DNA of 64,000 nucleotides, taken from Verrucomicrobiota bacterium (GTDB lineage Bacteria > Verrucomicrobiota > Verrucomicrobiia > Chthoniobacterales > Terrimicrobiaceae). Location: assembly GCA_018970255.1 (NCBI GenBank), contig JAGWWS010000009.1:1-64000 (forward strand), given 5' to 3'. Under the pieces are notes generated by a model. It ran no database searches, was not told where the DNA came from, and was given only the letters and a program-made list of their open reading frames with translations. A program made the translations under genes and the position numbers. Of this stretch, positions 41,993 to 50,670 are shown in pieces. Numbering within the stretch: the first letter of the stretch is position 1; the number at the start of each line of letters is the position of its first letter.

Positions 41993-42504
41993 TCGCCGGC
42001 GGGCTTGGGCTTTTTGCGGGGTTTTTTCCCTTCCTTCGGGGCGCCGATGACGGGGAGGTGCTTTTGGAGTTGCAGGATTTCCTCCGGGGCGATGCCGCCG
42101 GGGACCATGAGGATGCCGTCCTTCACGGGGGCGTCGACCTTGAGCGCGGCGGCGACGCGGCCGTTCACGAGCACGACGGCGAGGCGGCCGCGGTCCTCGA
42201 CGGTGAACTGGTGGAGCTTGTTCGCTCCGTGGGCGTCGAGCTGGAAGTAGGCGCCGGAGAGGCCGTCGTGGCCGGGGAAGGGGTAGAAGGCCTTGAAGTC
42301 GCGCTCGTTCACAACGGGGACTTTCCGCATGAAGATTTTTTTCGGGGGATTTGTGAGTTGGATCTCGGATCCGAAGGACCCGCCGTCGGTGGCGCTGCCT
42401 TCGCCGTGGAGGCGGATGGCGGGGAGGGGTTCCTTTTTGGCGCCCGCGTGGAGGGGCTGCGCGAGGGCGGTGGCGATGAGGATGGCCGCGGCGGGAAGGC
42501 GCAT
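41989..42504 (-). CDS. Secreted protein of unknown function
   Basis: 171 aa: signal peptide (MRLPAAAILIATALAQPLHA), then a beta-rich region and a very basic C-terminal tail (GKKPRKKPKPAGE). The block VVLVNGRVAAALKVDAPVKDG recalls the periplasmic P1 head of SecD, only weakly. Coupled to the M23 peptidase by an ATGA overlap. Confidence 0.65.
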   Translation of the reverse strand: MRLPAAAILIATALAQPLHAGAKKEPLPAIRLHGEGSATDGGSFGSEIQLTNPPKKIFMRKVPVVNERDFKAFYPFPGHDGLSGAYFQLDAHGANKLHQFTVEDRGRLAVVLVNGRVAAALKVDAPVKDGILMVPGGIAPEEILQLQKHLPVIGAPKEGKKPRKKPKPAGE

Positions 42505-42573
42505 GGGTGCGGGATGGTGCGGCGGGGGGATAGGAATTGCAACCGCGGTTTTGATTGGTTAGTCGTGGCGCCG

Positions 42574-43209
42574 ATGAAACGAGCCGCCTTTGCGTTTGCA
42601 GCGATGGTTTTGCCGGTTTTCGCGCAGCAGGATTCCTCTGCGCCGTTTGCTGTGGCGATGCCCGACGAGTCGACGCCGTTTTTCGCCTCGGCGCGGCAGA
42701 GGGCATTTGGGGCGGAGGAGGCGGAGGCCGTGCAATCGCCGGCGCAAGGCTACCCGAGGGTGCGGCAGGCGCCTGATGGCATACTGAAGCAGGTGGGTAA
42801 TTTTTTCGCGGGGATTTTGCCGCCTCTGCGAGGCGGGGAGAAGAAGCCGGATGACGAGGCGTCCCTCTCCGTGCAACCGGAGTCGCCCAAAATCGGGCAG
42901 GACCGCGAATTGGATGTGGTTTATTCCGTGAAAAACAATTCCCGGAAGATGACGCGGTTGGAATTCCCGACCGACCAGCGGATCGAGATTTTGACGATGA
43001 ATGCGGGCGGCGCGGTGGTGGACCGGTGGTCGGACGACCGTTCGTTCCGGCCGCGCGAGGGGGTGGTGGTTTTGAACCCGAACGAGAGGATCGAGTTCCG
43101 CGAGAAGGTTTCGACGCGCGACATGCGGGCGGGGGAGACCTACACGATCGAAGCGAAGTTGGCATCGGACCCGGCTTTCCCGGTGGTCCGGACGGTGGTG
43201 CCGCGCTGA
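42574..43209 (+). CDS. Secreted protein with BsuPI (intracellular proteinase inhibitor) domain
   Basis: 211 aa: signal peptide (MKRAAFAFAAMVLPVFA), a variable linker, and a BsuPI-type beta-sandwich from about 115 (VYSVKNNSRKMTRLEFPT, then MRAGETYTIEAKL). In Bacillus this domain inhibits subtilisin-like proteases; here it is exported, so the target would be periplasmic. Divergent from the secreted gene at 42504 across a 69-base gap. Confidence 0.75.
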   Translation: MKRAAFAFAAMVLPVFAQQDSSAPFAVAMPDESTPFFASARQRAFGAEEAEAVQSPAQGYPRVRQAPDGILKQVGNFFAGILPPLRGGEKKPDDEASLSVQPESPKIGQDRELDVVYSVKNNSRKMTRLEFPTDQRIEILTMNAGGAVVDRWSDDRSFRPREGVVVLNPNERIEFREKVSTRDMRAGETYTIEAKLASDPAFPVVRTVVPR

Positions 43210-43222
43210 GGCGCGAGGGGCC

Positions 43223-43762
43223 ATGCTGGCGCGCGACAGGGTGCTGGGATTGGCGGCGGCGGTTGTTTTTTTTGGCGCGGGCGGTGCTTTTCCGCAGCAA
43301 CAGGAGAGGACATTGCTCGAGCGGATCGACCGGCCAGACACCACGCTTGCGAGCCCGATGCAAGGCAAGGCGTTCGTCGGCGGTGGCGGTGCGGAGTTGG
43401 GCAAATCGGCGGCGGTGCGCGAGTTCCCGGGGGCGGGCAAGAAGGCTGCCTTGGGGGAATTCGGCGGGACGAGGTCATTTTTCGGGATAAAAAACCCTTG
43501 GTTCGGGGAGAGGACCTTCGAGACAGGCCAGGCGGCGATGGTGCGGGATGCGCGGGTTTCGAAGGATTTTGCGACCCGGGATGCGCGCGTGGGGGAATTC
43601 GCGGCGGCGGAGCGGTCGGCGAAATTGGGCGGTTCCGGGTCGCCAGTGCGACCTTTTCTGGTGCGGGGCGAGGCGCAGGGGGCGCTCGACGGGATTTCCG
43701 ACAAGGTCAAAAAGGAGATGACGATTGACGAGGTGCGCGAGTTGTTGAACAAACCGCGTTGA
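43223..43762 (+). CDS. Secreted low-complexity protein, unknown
   Basis: 179 aa: signal peptide (LGLAAAVVFFGAGGAFPQ), then a Gly/Ala/Phe/Arg-rich, probably disordered region (for example RDARVSKDFATRDARVGEF, an imperfect duplication of DARV-x-FA). The C-terminal MTIDEVRELLNKP looks like a short helix. It starts 13 bases after the BsuPI gene, and tyrS follows after 17 bases. Confidence 0.65.
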   Translation: MLARDRVLGLAAAVVFFGAGGAFPQQQERTLLERIDRPDTTLASPMQGKAFVGGGGAELGKSAAVREFPGAGKKAALGEFGGTRSFFGIKNPWFGERTFETGQAAMVRDARVSKDFATRDARVGEFAAAERSAKLGGSGSPVRPFLVRGEAQGALDGISDKVKKEMTIDEVRELLNKPR

Positions 43763-43779
43763 TCCCCGCCCTTCCTGAC

Positions 43780-44940
43780 ATGACCGATTTCGAATTCCTC
43801 ACGCGCGGCTGCGCGAAAATCCTGAACCCCGCCGAACTTGAGGCGAAGCTCAAGCTCGGGCGGCCGCTGCGCGTGAAGCTCGGCGTGGACCCGACGGCCC
43901 CCGACATCCACCTCGGGCACAGCATTGCCCTTTCCAAACTGCGGGATTTCCAGGACCGCGGTCACATGGCGGTTTTGATCATCGGCGATTTCACGGCGAT
44001 GATCGGCGACCCGAGCGGGAGGTCGGCCACGCGCCCGCAATTGAGCCACGACCAGGTGATGGCGAACGCCAAAAGTTTCCAGGAGCAGGCGTTCAAAATC
44101 CTCGACCCGAAGGGCGCGGAGATCGTTTTCAACGGCGAGTGGTTCGAGGCGATGAGCTTCGAGGAAGTCATCAAGCTCAACAGCCGCGTGACGCTGCAGC
44201 AGATGCTCGTGCGCGAGGATTTCCGCGACCGGCTCGACAAGGGGCTGCCGATCCGCGCGCACGAGATCCAATACCCGATCATGCAGGGGTGGGACTCCGT
44301 GATGGTGCGGGCGGATGTGGAATTGGGCGGCACGGACCAACTTTTCAACATCATGGTCGGGCGCGACCTCCAGAAGGAGGAGGGGATGGAACAACAGGTG
44401 GCCATGGTGATGCCGATCCTCGAGGGGCTCGATGGGCACCAGAAGATGAGCAAGAGCCTCGGGAACTATGTCGCGGTCACGGACCCGCCCGGGGGGATGT
44501 TCGGAAAACTCATGAGCATCAGCGATGCGCTCATGGCGCGGTATTACGAAGTGCTGTTGCGCGAGGAATTGCCCGCCGGGATGCACCCGATGGAGGCGAA
44601 GAAGTCGCTCGCGCGGCGGATCGTGGAGCGTTTCCATGGCGCATCGGCGGCGCAGGCGGCATTGGCGGATTTCAACACCCGCTTCAGCGCGCGCGACCTC
44701 GAGCATGCGGACCTGCCGGTTTTCAAGCCCTCCGGCGCGCGCGACATCGTGGGCGTGGTGGTCGAGGCTTTTTCGATTTGCTTCCATACGACGAGGTCGC
44801 GTTCGGATGCGAGGCGCCTTGTCGAAGGCGGGAGCGTGCAGTGGCGCGGGGAAAAAATTTCGGACCCCAAGTTCCAACTGCCGCCTGGTGGGGGAATCCT
44901 CAAGCTCGACAAGACCCGTGCCGTGCGGGTGGGGGACTGA
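43780..44940 (+). CDS. tyrS: Tyrosyl-tRNA synthetase
   Basis: 386 aa class I synthetase of the shorter TyrZ type: HIGH-like HLGHS, GDFTAMIGDPSG, QYPIMQGWDSV, VELGGTDQLFN and KMSKS (about 222-226), with an S4-type RNA-binding domain at the C-terminus (SRSDARRLVEGGSVQ). Charges tRNA-Tyr. ATG at 43780 chosen over a TTG at 43759, because it gives the family's normal N-terminus. Confidence 0.96.
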   Translation: MTDFEFLTRGCAKILNPAELEAKLKLGRPLRVKLGVDPTAPDIHLGHSIALSKLRDFQDRGHMAVLIIGDFTAMIGDPSGRSATRPQLSHDQVMANAKSFQEQAFKILDPKGAEIVFNGEWFEAMSFEEVIKLNSRVTLQQMLVREDFRDRLDKGLPIRAHEIQYPIMQGWDSVMVRADVELGGTDQLFNIMVGRDLQKEEGMEQQVAMVMPILEGLDGHQKMSKSLGNYVAVTDPPGGMFGKLMSISDALMARYYEVLLREELPAGMHPMEAKKSLARRIVERFHGASAAQAALADFNTRFSARDLEHADLPVFKPSGARDIVGVVVEAFSICFHTTRSRSDARRLVEGGSVQWRGEKISDPKFQLPPGGGILKLDKTRAVRVGD

Positions 44941-44943
44941 CCG

Positions 44944-46818
44944 ATGAGGCCGGTCTTTTACGAAAGGAAATTCCGGCCCTACAACAAATTCAACGGGCGT
45001 TTTTTCTGGAGGCTGCTGCTGTTGATCCTGGCGGTGGTCGTGGGAAACGCGGTCTGGAAATTCGGCGAGAAGCAGGTTTCGCACTTTCAATCCGTGCGGC
45101 AAACCGCCGAAGCGGAGGCACTGCTGCGCAAAGGGCAAAAAGGCGAGGCCTTACTGAAACTGCGTGCAGCCCTTGGGAACGACCCACGCAATGTTCAGGC
45201 GAACCGTTTGACTGCGAAATTGCTCGACGCTCAAGGAGACTCGCGGGCTCTGGAGTATTATAGATTCGTGGTCCTCGCTGATGAGGTGCTTCCTGGCGAA
45301 TTGGCGGACATCAATTTCTCTCATGGCGGCGGTTCTGATTTTTTTGGGGAAAGTGGGGACGTTGTATTGAGTGGTGACCGTTTTCACGGTTCGGCCAAGA
45401 AAACTGAAATCTCAAAGCATGCGACAGAGTCCGATGCAAAAGCGTTTGCGTATGCTGCGGTTGCTTATGGAAACCAGCGGATAGCTCGGGAGGTTGCCTT
45501 GGCCGCGGTGCATAAGTGGAATCGCTCTGAGTTTCCGCATCTCGTGAATGCTGCAATTCACGTCCGCAATGGCGATGTGGTTGCCGCGGAGGAGGAGTTC
45601 CGGAATGCCGTTGCGCAAAGGGAAACAGCGGAGACTTTGAACGCGCTCGCCGATTTCCTGCTTGGCCAAAAGGAGAACCAAGCGGTGCGCGCCACCGAGG
45701 GTGCGGTGTTGTTGGAGCGAGTGGCGTCCGTCGATCGCGGTGAAAGCGGGAGGGCCGCGCTCAAGAGGATTTTTGTGCAACGCCTGGCGGAACCCGGTCG
45801 CATTCCCGCGTTGCTTTCCAAGTTCCGCTCGCTGGCGGGCAATGACCCGCAGGAACTGCTTTTTGCGGACTCGATCGAGTTGGATTGCTTTCCTGCGAAC
45901 AGGGACCGTGTGCTCGACGGGGTGGTCGCCCGGGCGCTGAATGCGCCGCCTGCGGAGCGGATTGTTGCTGTGCGTTGGCTGCTTTCCAAAAACGATGCCG
46001 CGCGCGCCGCTCAAGCGCTTCCGGTCCGCGATGCCGTGGGGGATGCGGATGCTTTCGAAACGGCGGTTGAAACGCTCTTTGCCCTCGAAAAATGGGAAGG
46101 GGCGGTCGGAGCCCTGCGTGCGCCGTCGAACCCGCTCGAACCGCACAGGACGGCTGCGCTCCTGGCTTCCGCCGCTTCGCTGCAGGGCGACAAGCAGTCC
46201 CGCGAACGCTGGATTGCCGTGTTGGACCAGAACAAGGGCGATCCCGGAAAGACCCTCTTCCTTTTGCAAAAAGCCGGGGCGGCGGGGCAGTGGGATGTGG
46301 TTTATGAACGATTCCCATCGCTGTTGAACGAGCCGGCCTGGGCTTTGCAGTCGTTTTCGCTGTTGGCCGACACGGCGCGCGGGAGCGGGGATGCGGAGGC
46401 GCTCCTGGAACTCCACGCGCTGGCATTGAATTCGCGGATGCTCGGGGGCGACCCGGCGGTGAGGGACCAAGCGGCGTTCGATCGCTTGATCGCCGGACAG
46501 GAAGTTCCCGAGGATGAATTGGAGGAGCGGTCGGAGGCTTTCCGGGAAAATAGTTCGATGCGCGTCACGCGGGCGCTCGGCTTGCTCGCAGAGGGGTCGC
46601 GGATGAGGGCGCTTTATGAACTCGAAGAGGTCCAGCCCAGAATCGATGTGGAAAAACTCGCACCGGCGCAGCAGGCGGTTTTTGCCGCTGTTCTCTCGGC
46701 AAGCGGGCGGGTTTCGGAAGCCGAGAAAATCGCCGGTGCGATTCCCGAAGGGGCGTTGATGCCGCAGGAGAGGGAATTTTTGGGAAGGCACTTGAAGCCG
46801 GCCGCCAAGGCGGATTGA
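44944..46818 (+). CDS. Membrane-anchored TPR-type protein, unknown
   Basis: 624 aa: cytoplasmic basic head, one membrane helix (about 20-40, FWRLLLLILAVVVGNAVW), then about 580 residues of degenerate TPR helices (for example ALLRKGQKGEALLKLRAAL). Starts three bases after tyrS. The stretch 45230-45600 is clearly lower in GC than the rest of the gene although the frame is intact, which suggests local recombination or insertion. Exopolysaccharide assembly is possible because a mannose-1-phosphate guanylyltransferase follows, but that is only context. Confidence 0.7.
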   Translation: MRPVFYERKFRPYNKFNGRFFWRLLLLILAVVVGNAVWKFGEKQVSHFQSVRQTAEAEALLRKGQKGEALLKLRAALGNDPRNVQANRLTAKLLDAQGDSRALEYYRFVVLADEVLPGELADINFSHGGGSDFFGESGDVVLSGDRFHGSAKKTEISKHATESDAKAFAYAAVAYGNQRIAREVALAAVHKWNRSEFPHLVNAAIHVRNGDVVAAEEEFRNAVAQRETAETLNALADFLLGQKENQAVRATEGAVLLERVASVDRGESGRAALKRIFVQRLAEPGRIPALLSKFRSLAGNDPQELLFADSIELDCFPANRDRVLDGVVARALNAPPAERIVAVRWLLSKNDAARAAQALPVRDAVGDADAFETAVETLFALEKWEGAVGALRAPSNPLEPHRTAALLASAASLQGDKQSRERWIAVLDQNKGDPGKTLFLLQKAGAAGQWDVVYERFPSLLNEPAWALQSFSLLADTARGSGDAEALLELHALALNSRMLGGDPAVRDQAAFDRLIAGQEVPEDELEERSEAFRENSSMRVTRALGLLAEGSRMRALYELEEVQPRIDVEKLAPAQQAVFAAVLSASGRVSEAEKIAGAIPEGALMPQEREFLGRHLKPAAKAD

Positions 46819-46841
46819 CGCGGTTTCGCCGCACCGACACG

Positions 46842-47915
46842 ATGGCGCCGATGGATTCACCCAAGATTTTCGCATTCGTGATGGCGGGCGGGAGCGGGGA
46901 GCGCTTCTGGCCGATGAGCCGGCGCAGCACGCCGAAACACCTCCTTCGCCTGCTCGACGACTGCACGCTCCTTGAAACGACGGTCCGGCGCCTCGAGGGC
47001 TTGGTGCCGCTGGAGCAGACTTTCATCCTGACCAACGAAGCCCAGCTTGCGGCGACGCAGCAGGCGGTGCCTTTCCTTCCCGGGCGGAACATCATCGCCG
47101 AGCCTGCGAAGCGCGACACCGCGCCGGCTTGCGCCCTGGCGACAGCGGTGGCGCGCGCGCACGACCCCAATGCCGCCTGCATCATCCTGCCCGCCGATGC
47201 GATGATCCACGACACAGCGAAATTCCGCTTGCAACTTTCGGATGCGGTTGCGGCGGCTGCCGGGGGTGCGATTGCGACGCTCGGGATCCCGCCGACCTTT
47301 GCCGCCACCGGCTATGGCTACCTCGAGGCGGGTGACGCCCTGCCCGCCGGCCCTGCTGGCAGCCGGGTGCACAAGCTCGCGAGGTTCGTTGAAAAACCCG
47401 ACCGGGAGGCGGCGGAATCGTATTGGAAAAAGGGCAACTTTTTCTGGAACGCCGGGATTTTCGTTTGGAAGGCATCGACATTCCTGGAGGAGGCGAAGCG
47501 CCAACTTCCGCCCCTCGCCGAATTCATCCGGTCGCTCGGTTCCATGGCCGGATTGCCCGCGTTGTTGGAATCGCGCTTCGCGGCGCTCCCGAAGATTTCC
47601 GTGGATTACGCGATTATGGAAAACGCGCGGGATGTCGTGGCGGTGTCGGCGGAATTCGATTGGGACGATGTCGGCGCGTGGACGGCCCTGCCCGCGCACA
47701 TCAAGCCCGATGCCGCCGGGAATTGCTCGAGGGGAAGCGTGGTGCAGCACGGCTCGAGCGGGAACATCGCCATCTCGAATGGCCGGACGATCGCACTTTG
47801 CGGAGTCGAGGGGCTGGTCGTGGTCGAGACCCGGGATGCCGTCCTCGTTTGTTCCAAGGAGGCGGTCCAGAGGGTCAAGGAACTCCAGCCCCTGCTGAAG
47901 GAGGAGCTCAAGTAA
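46842..47915 (+). CDS. manC: Mannose-1-phosphate guanylyltransferase
   Basis: 357 aa, single nucleotidyltransferase domain without the C-terminal isomerase half of bifunctional enzymes. AFVMAGGSGERFWPMSR (nucleotide loop), TPKHLL, FVEKPDREAA, FFWNAGIFVWKAS and SVDYAIMENA are typical. Makes GDP-mannose from mannose-1-phosphate and GTP for polysaccharide or glycolipid synthesis. A second ATG nine bases downstream is an alternative start. Confidence 0.92.
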   Translation: MAPMDSPKIFAFVMAGGSGERFWPMSRRSTPKHLLRLLDDCTLLETTVRRLEGLVPLEQTFILTNEAQLAATQQAVPFLPGRNIIAEPAKRDTAPACALATAVARAHDPNAACIILPADAMIHDTAKFRLQLSDAVAAAAGGAIATLGIPPTFAATGYGYLEAGDALPAGPAGSRVHKLARFVEKPDREAAESYWKKGNFFWNAGIFVWKASTFLEEAKRQLPPLAEFIRSLGSMAGLPALLESRFAALPKISVDYAIMENARDVVAVSAEFDWDDVGAWTALPAHIKPDAAGNCSRGSVVQHGSSGNIAISNGRTIALCGVEGLVVVETRDAVLVCSKEAVQRVKELQPLLKEELK

Positions 47916-47924
47916 CCGGGCGGC

Positions 47925-48530
47925 TCAAGCTGCTTCGATCCGTTCCCGGATCAGGGTGTGAAGCAGCTCCAGTCGCGCGGCCACATTGCGCTCCAAAAGC
48001 AGTGTGCGGCGCTGCACGGGGTCGGAGACCATGGCGGACGCCACAATGTCGGCAAAGGCACCCTCGGGCGAAACGGACTCGATGTAGTCGGCGAATCCTT
48101 TTGGTGCCTCGAATCCCTTCCGGAGGGCATCGAGGCAGGCTTTCGTGACTTTCGACCTCATCGCACGCGCGGCGGCTTCGTTGTCGGCCGCATCGGAAAG
48201 GATGCGGATTTCGGCGCGCGGGTAGGGTTCCATTTCAAAATCCCCGAACTCCACGCGGGCGACGCCCTGGAGGACGAGGTTCGAAGTTCCGCCCTCGTTC
48301 GAGACGCAGGCGCGGATGACGCCGAGGCCGCCGAAGGGCTCGCAGCGCTCCTCGTCGTCGGCATGCGCGATCGCGAACATGCGGTGGGAGGCGAGCGCGT
48401 TTTTGACCATGAGGCGGTAGCGGTCCTCGAAAATGTGCAGGGGAACGAGCGAGCCGGGAAAGAGGCTCAGCCATGGAAGAACCATGACGCCGGCGTTTTC
48501 GGGAAATGACTGGATGGGGTCGCCCTGCAC
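47925..48530 (-). CDS. Lon N-terminal-domain protein (LON substrate-binding domain only)
   Basis: 201 aa: VMVLPWLSLFPGSLVPLHIFEDRYRLMV followed by GGLGVIRACV (central blocks split) is the Lon PUA-like N-domain. No AAA+ or protease domain follows, so it is a free-standing substrate-binding protein. GTG at 48530 preferred; ATG at 48485 (starting MVLPW) also fits. Convergent with manC, nine bases apart. Confidence 0.82.
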   Translation of the reverse strand: MQGDPIQSFPENAGVMVLPWLSLFPGSLVPLHIFEDRYRLMVKNALASHRMFAIAHADDEERCEPFGGLGVIRACVSNEGGTSNLVLQGVARVEFGDFEMEPYPRAEIRILSDAADNEAAARAMRSKVTKACLDALRKGFEAPKGFADYIESVSPEGAFADIVASAMVSDPVQRRTLLLERNVAARLELLHTLIRERIEAA

Positions 48531-48594
48531 AATATCGCTTACGCACCCGGCGGGCGGGGGACGCAAAAATTTCTCCCCGGGTGGCGGGAGCGGT

Positions 48595-49497
48595 TTAGAA
48601 AACCCGGGGTTCGCCTTCGCGGAGGATGCAGATTTGGTCGAGCATCCGGCGTTCGGTGCCGTGGCGGAGGAGGCGCTCGGGCGGCTCGTGGAGCGGTTCG
48701 TAGCCGAGGCGGAAGGTGCCGAAATGCATGGGGACGAGTTTTTTCGCCTGCAACTGGATGAACGCCTCGATGGCTTCCTCGGGGTTCATGTGGACATCGC
48801 GCTTGGTGGGGGCGTCGTAGGCGCCGATGGGCAGGAGGGCGATTTCGACCGGCAGGCGTTCGCCGATCTCGCGGAAGCCCTCGAAGTAGGCGCTGTCGCC
48901 GCAATGGAAGACCGAGCGGCCCTTGTATTCGATGTGGAAGCCGCCGAAGCCGCGGTGGGTATCGTGGAGCACGCGGGCGCCCCAGTGGCGGGCGGGCGTG
49001 AGAGTGACGCGGAGCGCGCCGAGTTCGAACGACTGCCAGTGGCGGAGTTCCTGCACATGGTTGAAGCCGAGGCCGTGGACGAGCCCGCCGACATGCTCGG
49101 GCACGACGATCGCCTGGTCGCTCGCGACGGCGCGCAGGGTTTTTTTGTCGAGGTGGTCGAAGTGGGCGTGCGTGACGAGCACGAGGTCGATGGCCGGGAG
49201 GTCGTGGATTTCCATCCCCGGTTGGCGCACGCGCTTGATGACCTTCAGCCACTTCGCCCAATTCGGGTCGATGAGGATGCTGTGCTCGGCGGTCTGGACG
49301 AGGAACGAGGCGTGGCCGATCCAGGTCAGGCAAAGCTGTTCCGGTCCGAGTTCGGGGAACTCGGGTTTCGCGCGGCGGCCGGTGCGCTTGGCGAAGAGCG
49401 AGGGGATGACGACCTCGGCGAGGAAGTTGCGCTTGTGCCAACCCTCGCCGAGCCGCATGTCCACATGGTGTTCCGGTTTGGGGCGCCTGCTGGGCAT
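48595..49497 (-). CDS. MBL-fold metallo-hydrolase (UlaG / NAPE-PLD-like)
   Basis: 300 aa. The zinc motif THAHFDHLD (about 117-125), a second ligand set in VVPEHVGGL and HCGDSAYFEG, and PMHFGTFRLG near the C-terminus match the NAPE-PLD/UlaG branch that acts on phosphodiesters or lactones. Predicted cytoplasmic. ATG at 49497 used; ATG at 49524 is an alternative. Divergent from the 5-formyl-THF cyclo-ligase gene. Confidence 0.85.
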   Translation of the reverse strand: MPSRRPKPEHHVDMRLGEGWHKRNFLAEVVIPSLFAKRTGRRAKPEFPELGPEQLCLTWIGHASFLVQTAEHSILIDPNWAKWLKVIKRVRQPGMEIHDLPAIDLVLVTHAHFDHLDKKTLRAVASDQAIVVPEHVGGLVHGLGFNHVQELRHWQSFELGALRVTLTPARHWGARVLHDTHRGFGGFHIEYKGRSVFHCGDSAYFEGFREIGERLPVEIALLPIGAYDAPTKRDVHMNPEEAIEAFIQLQAKKLVPMHFGTFRLGYEPLHEPPERLLRHGTERRMLDQICILREGEPRVF

Positions 49498-49544
49498 TTT
49501 TTTCTCGATGAAATTCCGGACCATGCGTGAATGCGGCATTCTCG

Positions 49545-50096
49545 ATGATCGCGGAGCAAAAGCAAAGCCTGCGCGGGAGGGCGCGCGGATTGCTGGCGGA
49601 AATGCCGCCCGTGCGGAGCCGCCTCGCGGGCGTTTCGATCCTGGGGCACATGGCATTGTGGCTCGAGTGGCACCGCGCGCAAACGGTTTGCCTTTTCAGC
49701 CCGTTGGCCGACGAGCCGGATATCCTCAATCCCTGGCCGGATGGGAAAAAAGTTTTGATGCCGCGTGTGGCGGAGAAGGAGCTGCGGATCCATGCGGTCG
49801 CGGGGCCTTCGGATTTGGCGCCGGGGAAGTTCGGGATTTTGCAACCATTGCCCAGCACACCTTCCGCGCCCGAGGCGGCGGATTTCATTTTGGTGCCGGG
49901 GTTGGCATTCGATGCCAAGGGCGGCCGGCTCGGGCGGGGTGGGGGATTCTACGACCGGTTGCTCGCGCGCTTCGAAGGGGTGCGCGTGGGAATTTGTTTC
50001 AACGAAACGCTATTCGAAGACATTCCGCGCGAGGCGCACGATGCGGTGATGGATTTCGTGGCGACCCCGGACGGGATCATTTCCTGCGGGACTTGA
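49545..50096 (+). CDS. 5-Formyltetrahydrofolate cyclo-ligase family protein
   Basis: 183 aa. LILVPGLAFD-type FILVPGLAFDAKGGRLGRGGGFYDRLL and the basic N-terminus (KQSLRGRARG) are the family's substrate and ATP sites. Converts 5-formyl-THF to 5,10-methenyl-THF. ATG at 49545 used rather than GTG 49527. No 6S RNA gene precedes it, unlike proteobacteria. Its 3' end overlaps the convergent exonuclease by 20 bases. Confidence 0.9.
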   Translation: MIAEQKQSLRGRARGLLAEMPPVRSRLAGVSILGHMALWLEWHRAQTVCLFSPLADEPDILNPWPDGKKVLMPRVAEKELRIHAVAGPSDLAPGKFGILQPLPSTPSAPEAADFILVPGLAFDAKGGRLGRGGGFYDRLLARFEGVRVGICFNETLFEDIPREAHDAVMDFVATPDGIISCGT

Positions 50097-50670
50097 AGTA
50101 GGCGCCGAGGTTCGGGCGGGCGAGGAGTTCGGCGGGTTCGTTGGCGATCCCGGATTCCGCGACGAGGTGGTGCAAGAGGACAAGCGTGGCGAAGGCGTCG
50201 GAAGCGGCATCGTGCCAGCGGAAACCCGGGCGGGCGGTTTTTTCGAGGAGGCCGAGCGAGGAGATGGTGTCGCCCAGCGAGTGGGAGGGGAGTTGCGGAT
50301 GGAGGGCTCGGGCGAGGGCGAGCGTGTCGATCCACGGACCGAAGCCGTGGAGGGGGAAGGCGCGGAGGAAGCGTTTTTCGGTCGAAGCGCCGTGGGCTGC
50401 GATCCAGCGTCCCGAGAGGGCGGCCTTCACTTGCGGCCAAAGGTCGAGCAGGCGCGGGGCGTTGCGGAGTTCTTCGTCGCCGATCCCGTGGACGCGCTGG
50501 GCGGCCCATGCCACCGGGCGGGAGGGGCGGAGGTGGGAATCGAGGGCGATATCGATCGAGCCGCTGTTCCAATGCGCGACGGCGATTTGGATGGGTTCGT
50601 CGGTGAGGCCCGGTGCGGTGCCGGCGCTTTCGAAGTCCAGCGCGGCGAGTGGGATTTCGGCGATGGTCAA
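50077..50670 (-). CDS. DnaQ-like 3'-5' exonuclease (DEDDh)
   Basis: 197 aa. ExoI ALDFESAGT, ExoII IAAHGASTEKRFL, and ExoIII HDAASDAFATL with the DEDDh histidine. Similar to the epsilon subunit of DNA polymerase III or RNase T-like enzymes; no polymerase-binding tail is seen, so it may be a free exonuclease. TTG at 50670 is chosen because it overlaps the preceding stop as TTGA, matching the 4-base overlap pattern of this genome. Confidence 0.83.
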   Translation of the reverse strand: MTIAEIPLAALDFESAGTAPGLTDEPIQIAVAHWNSGSIDIALDSHLRPSRPVAWAAQRVHGIGDEELRNAPRLLDLWPQVKAALSGRWIAAHGASTEKRFLRAFPLHGFGPWIDTLALARALHPQLPSHSLGDTISSLGLLEKTARPGFRWHDAASDAFATLVLLHHLVAESGIANEPAELLARPNLGAYFKSRRK

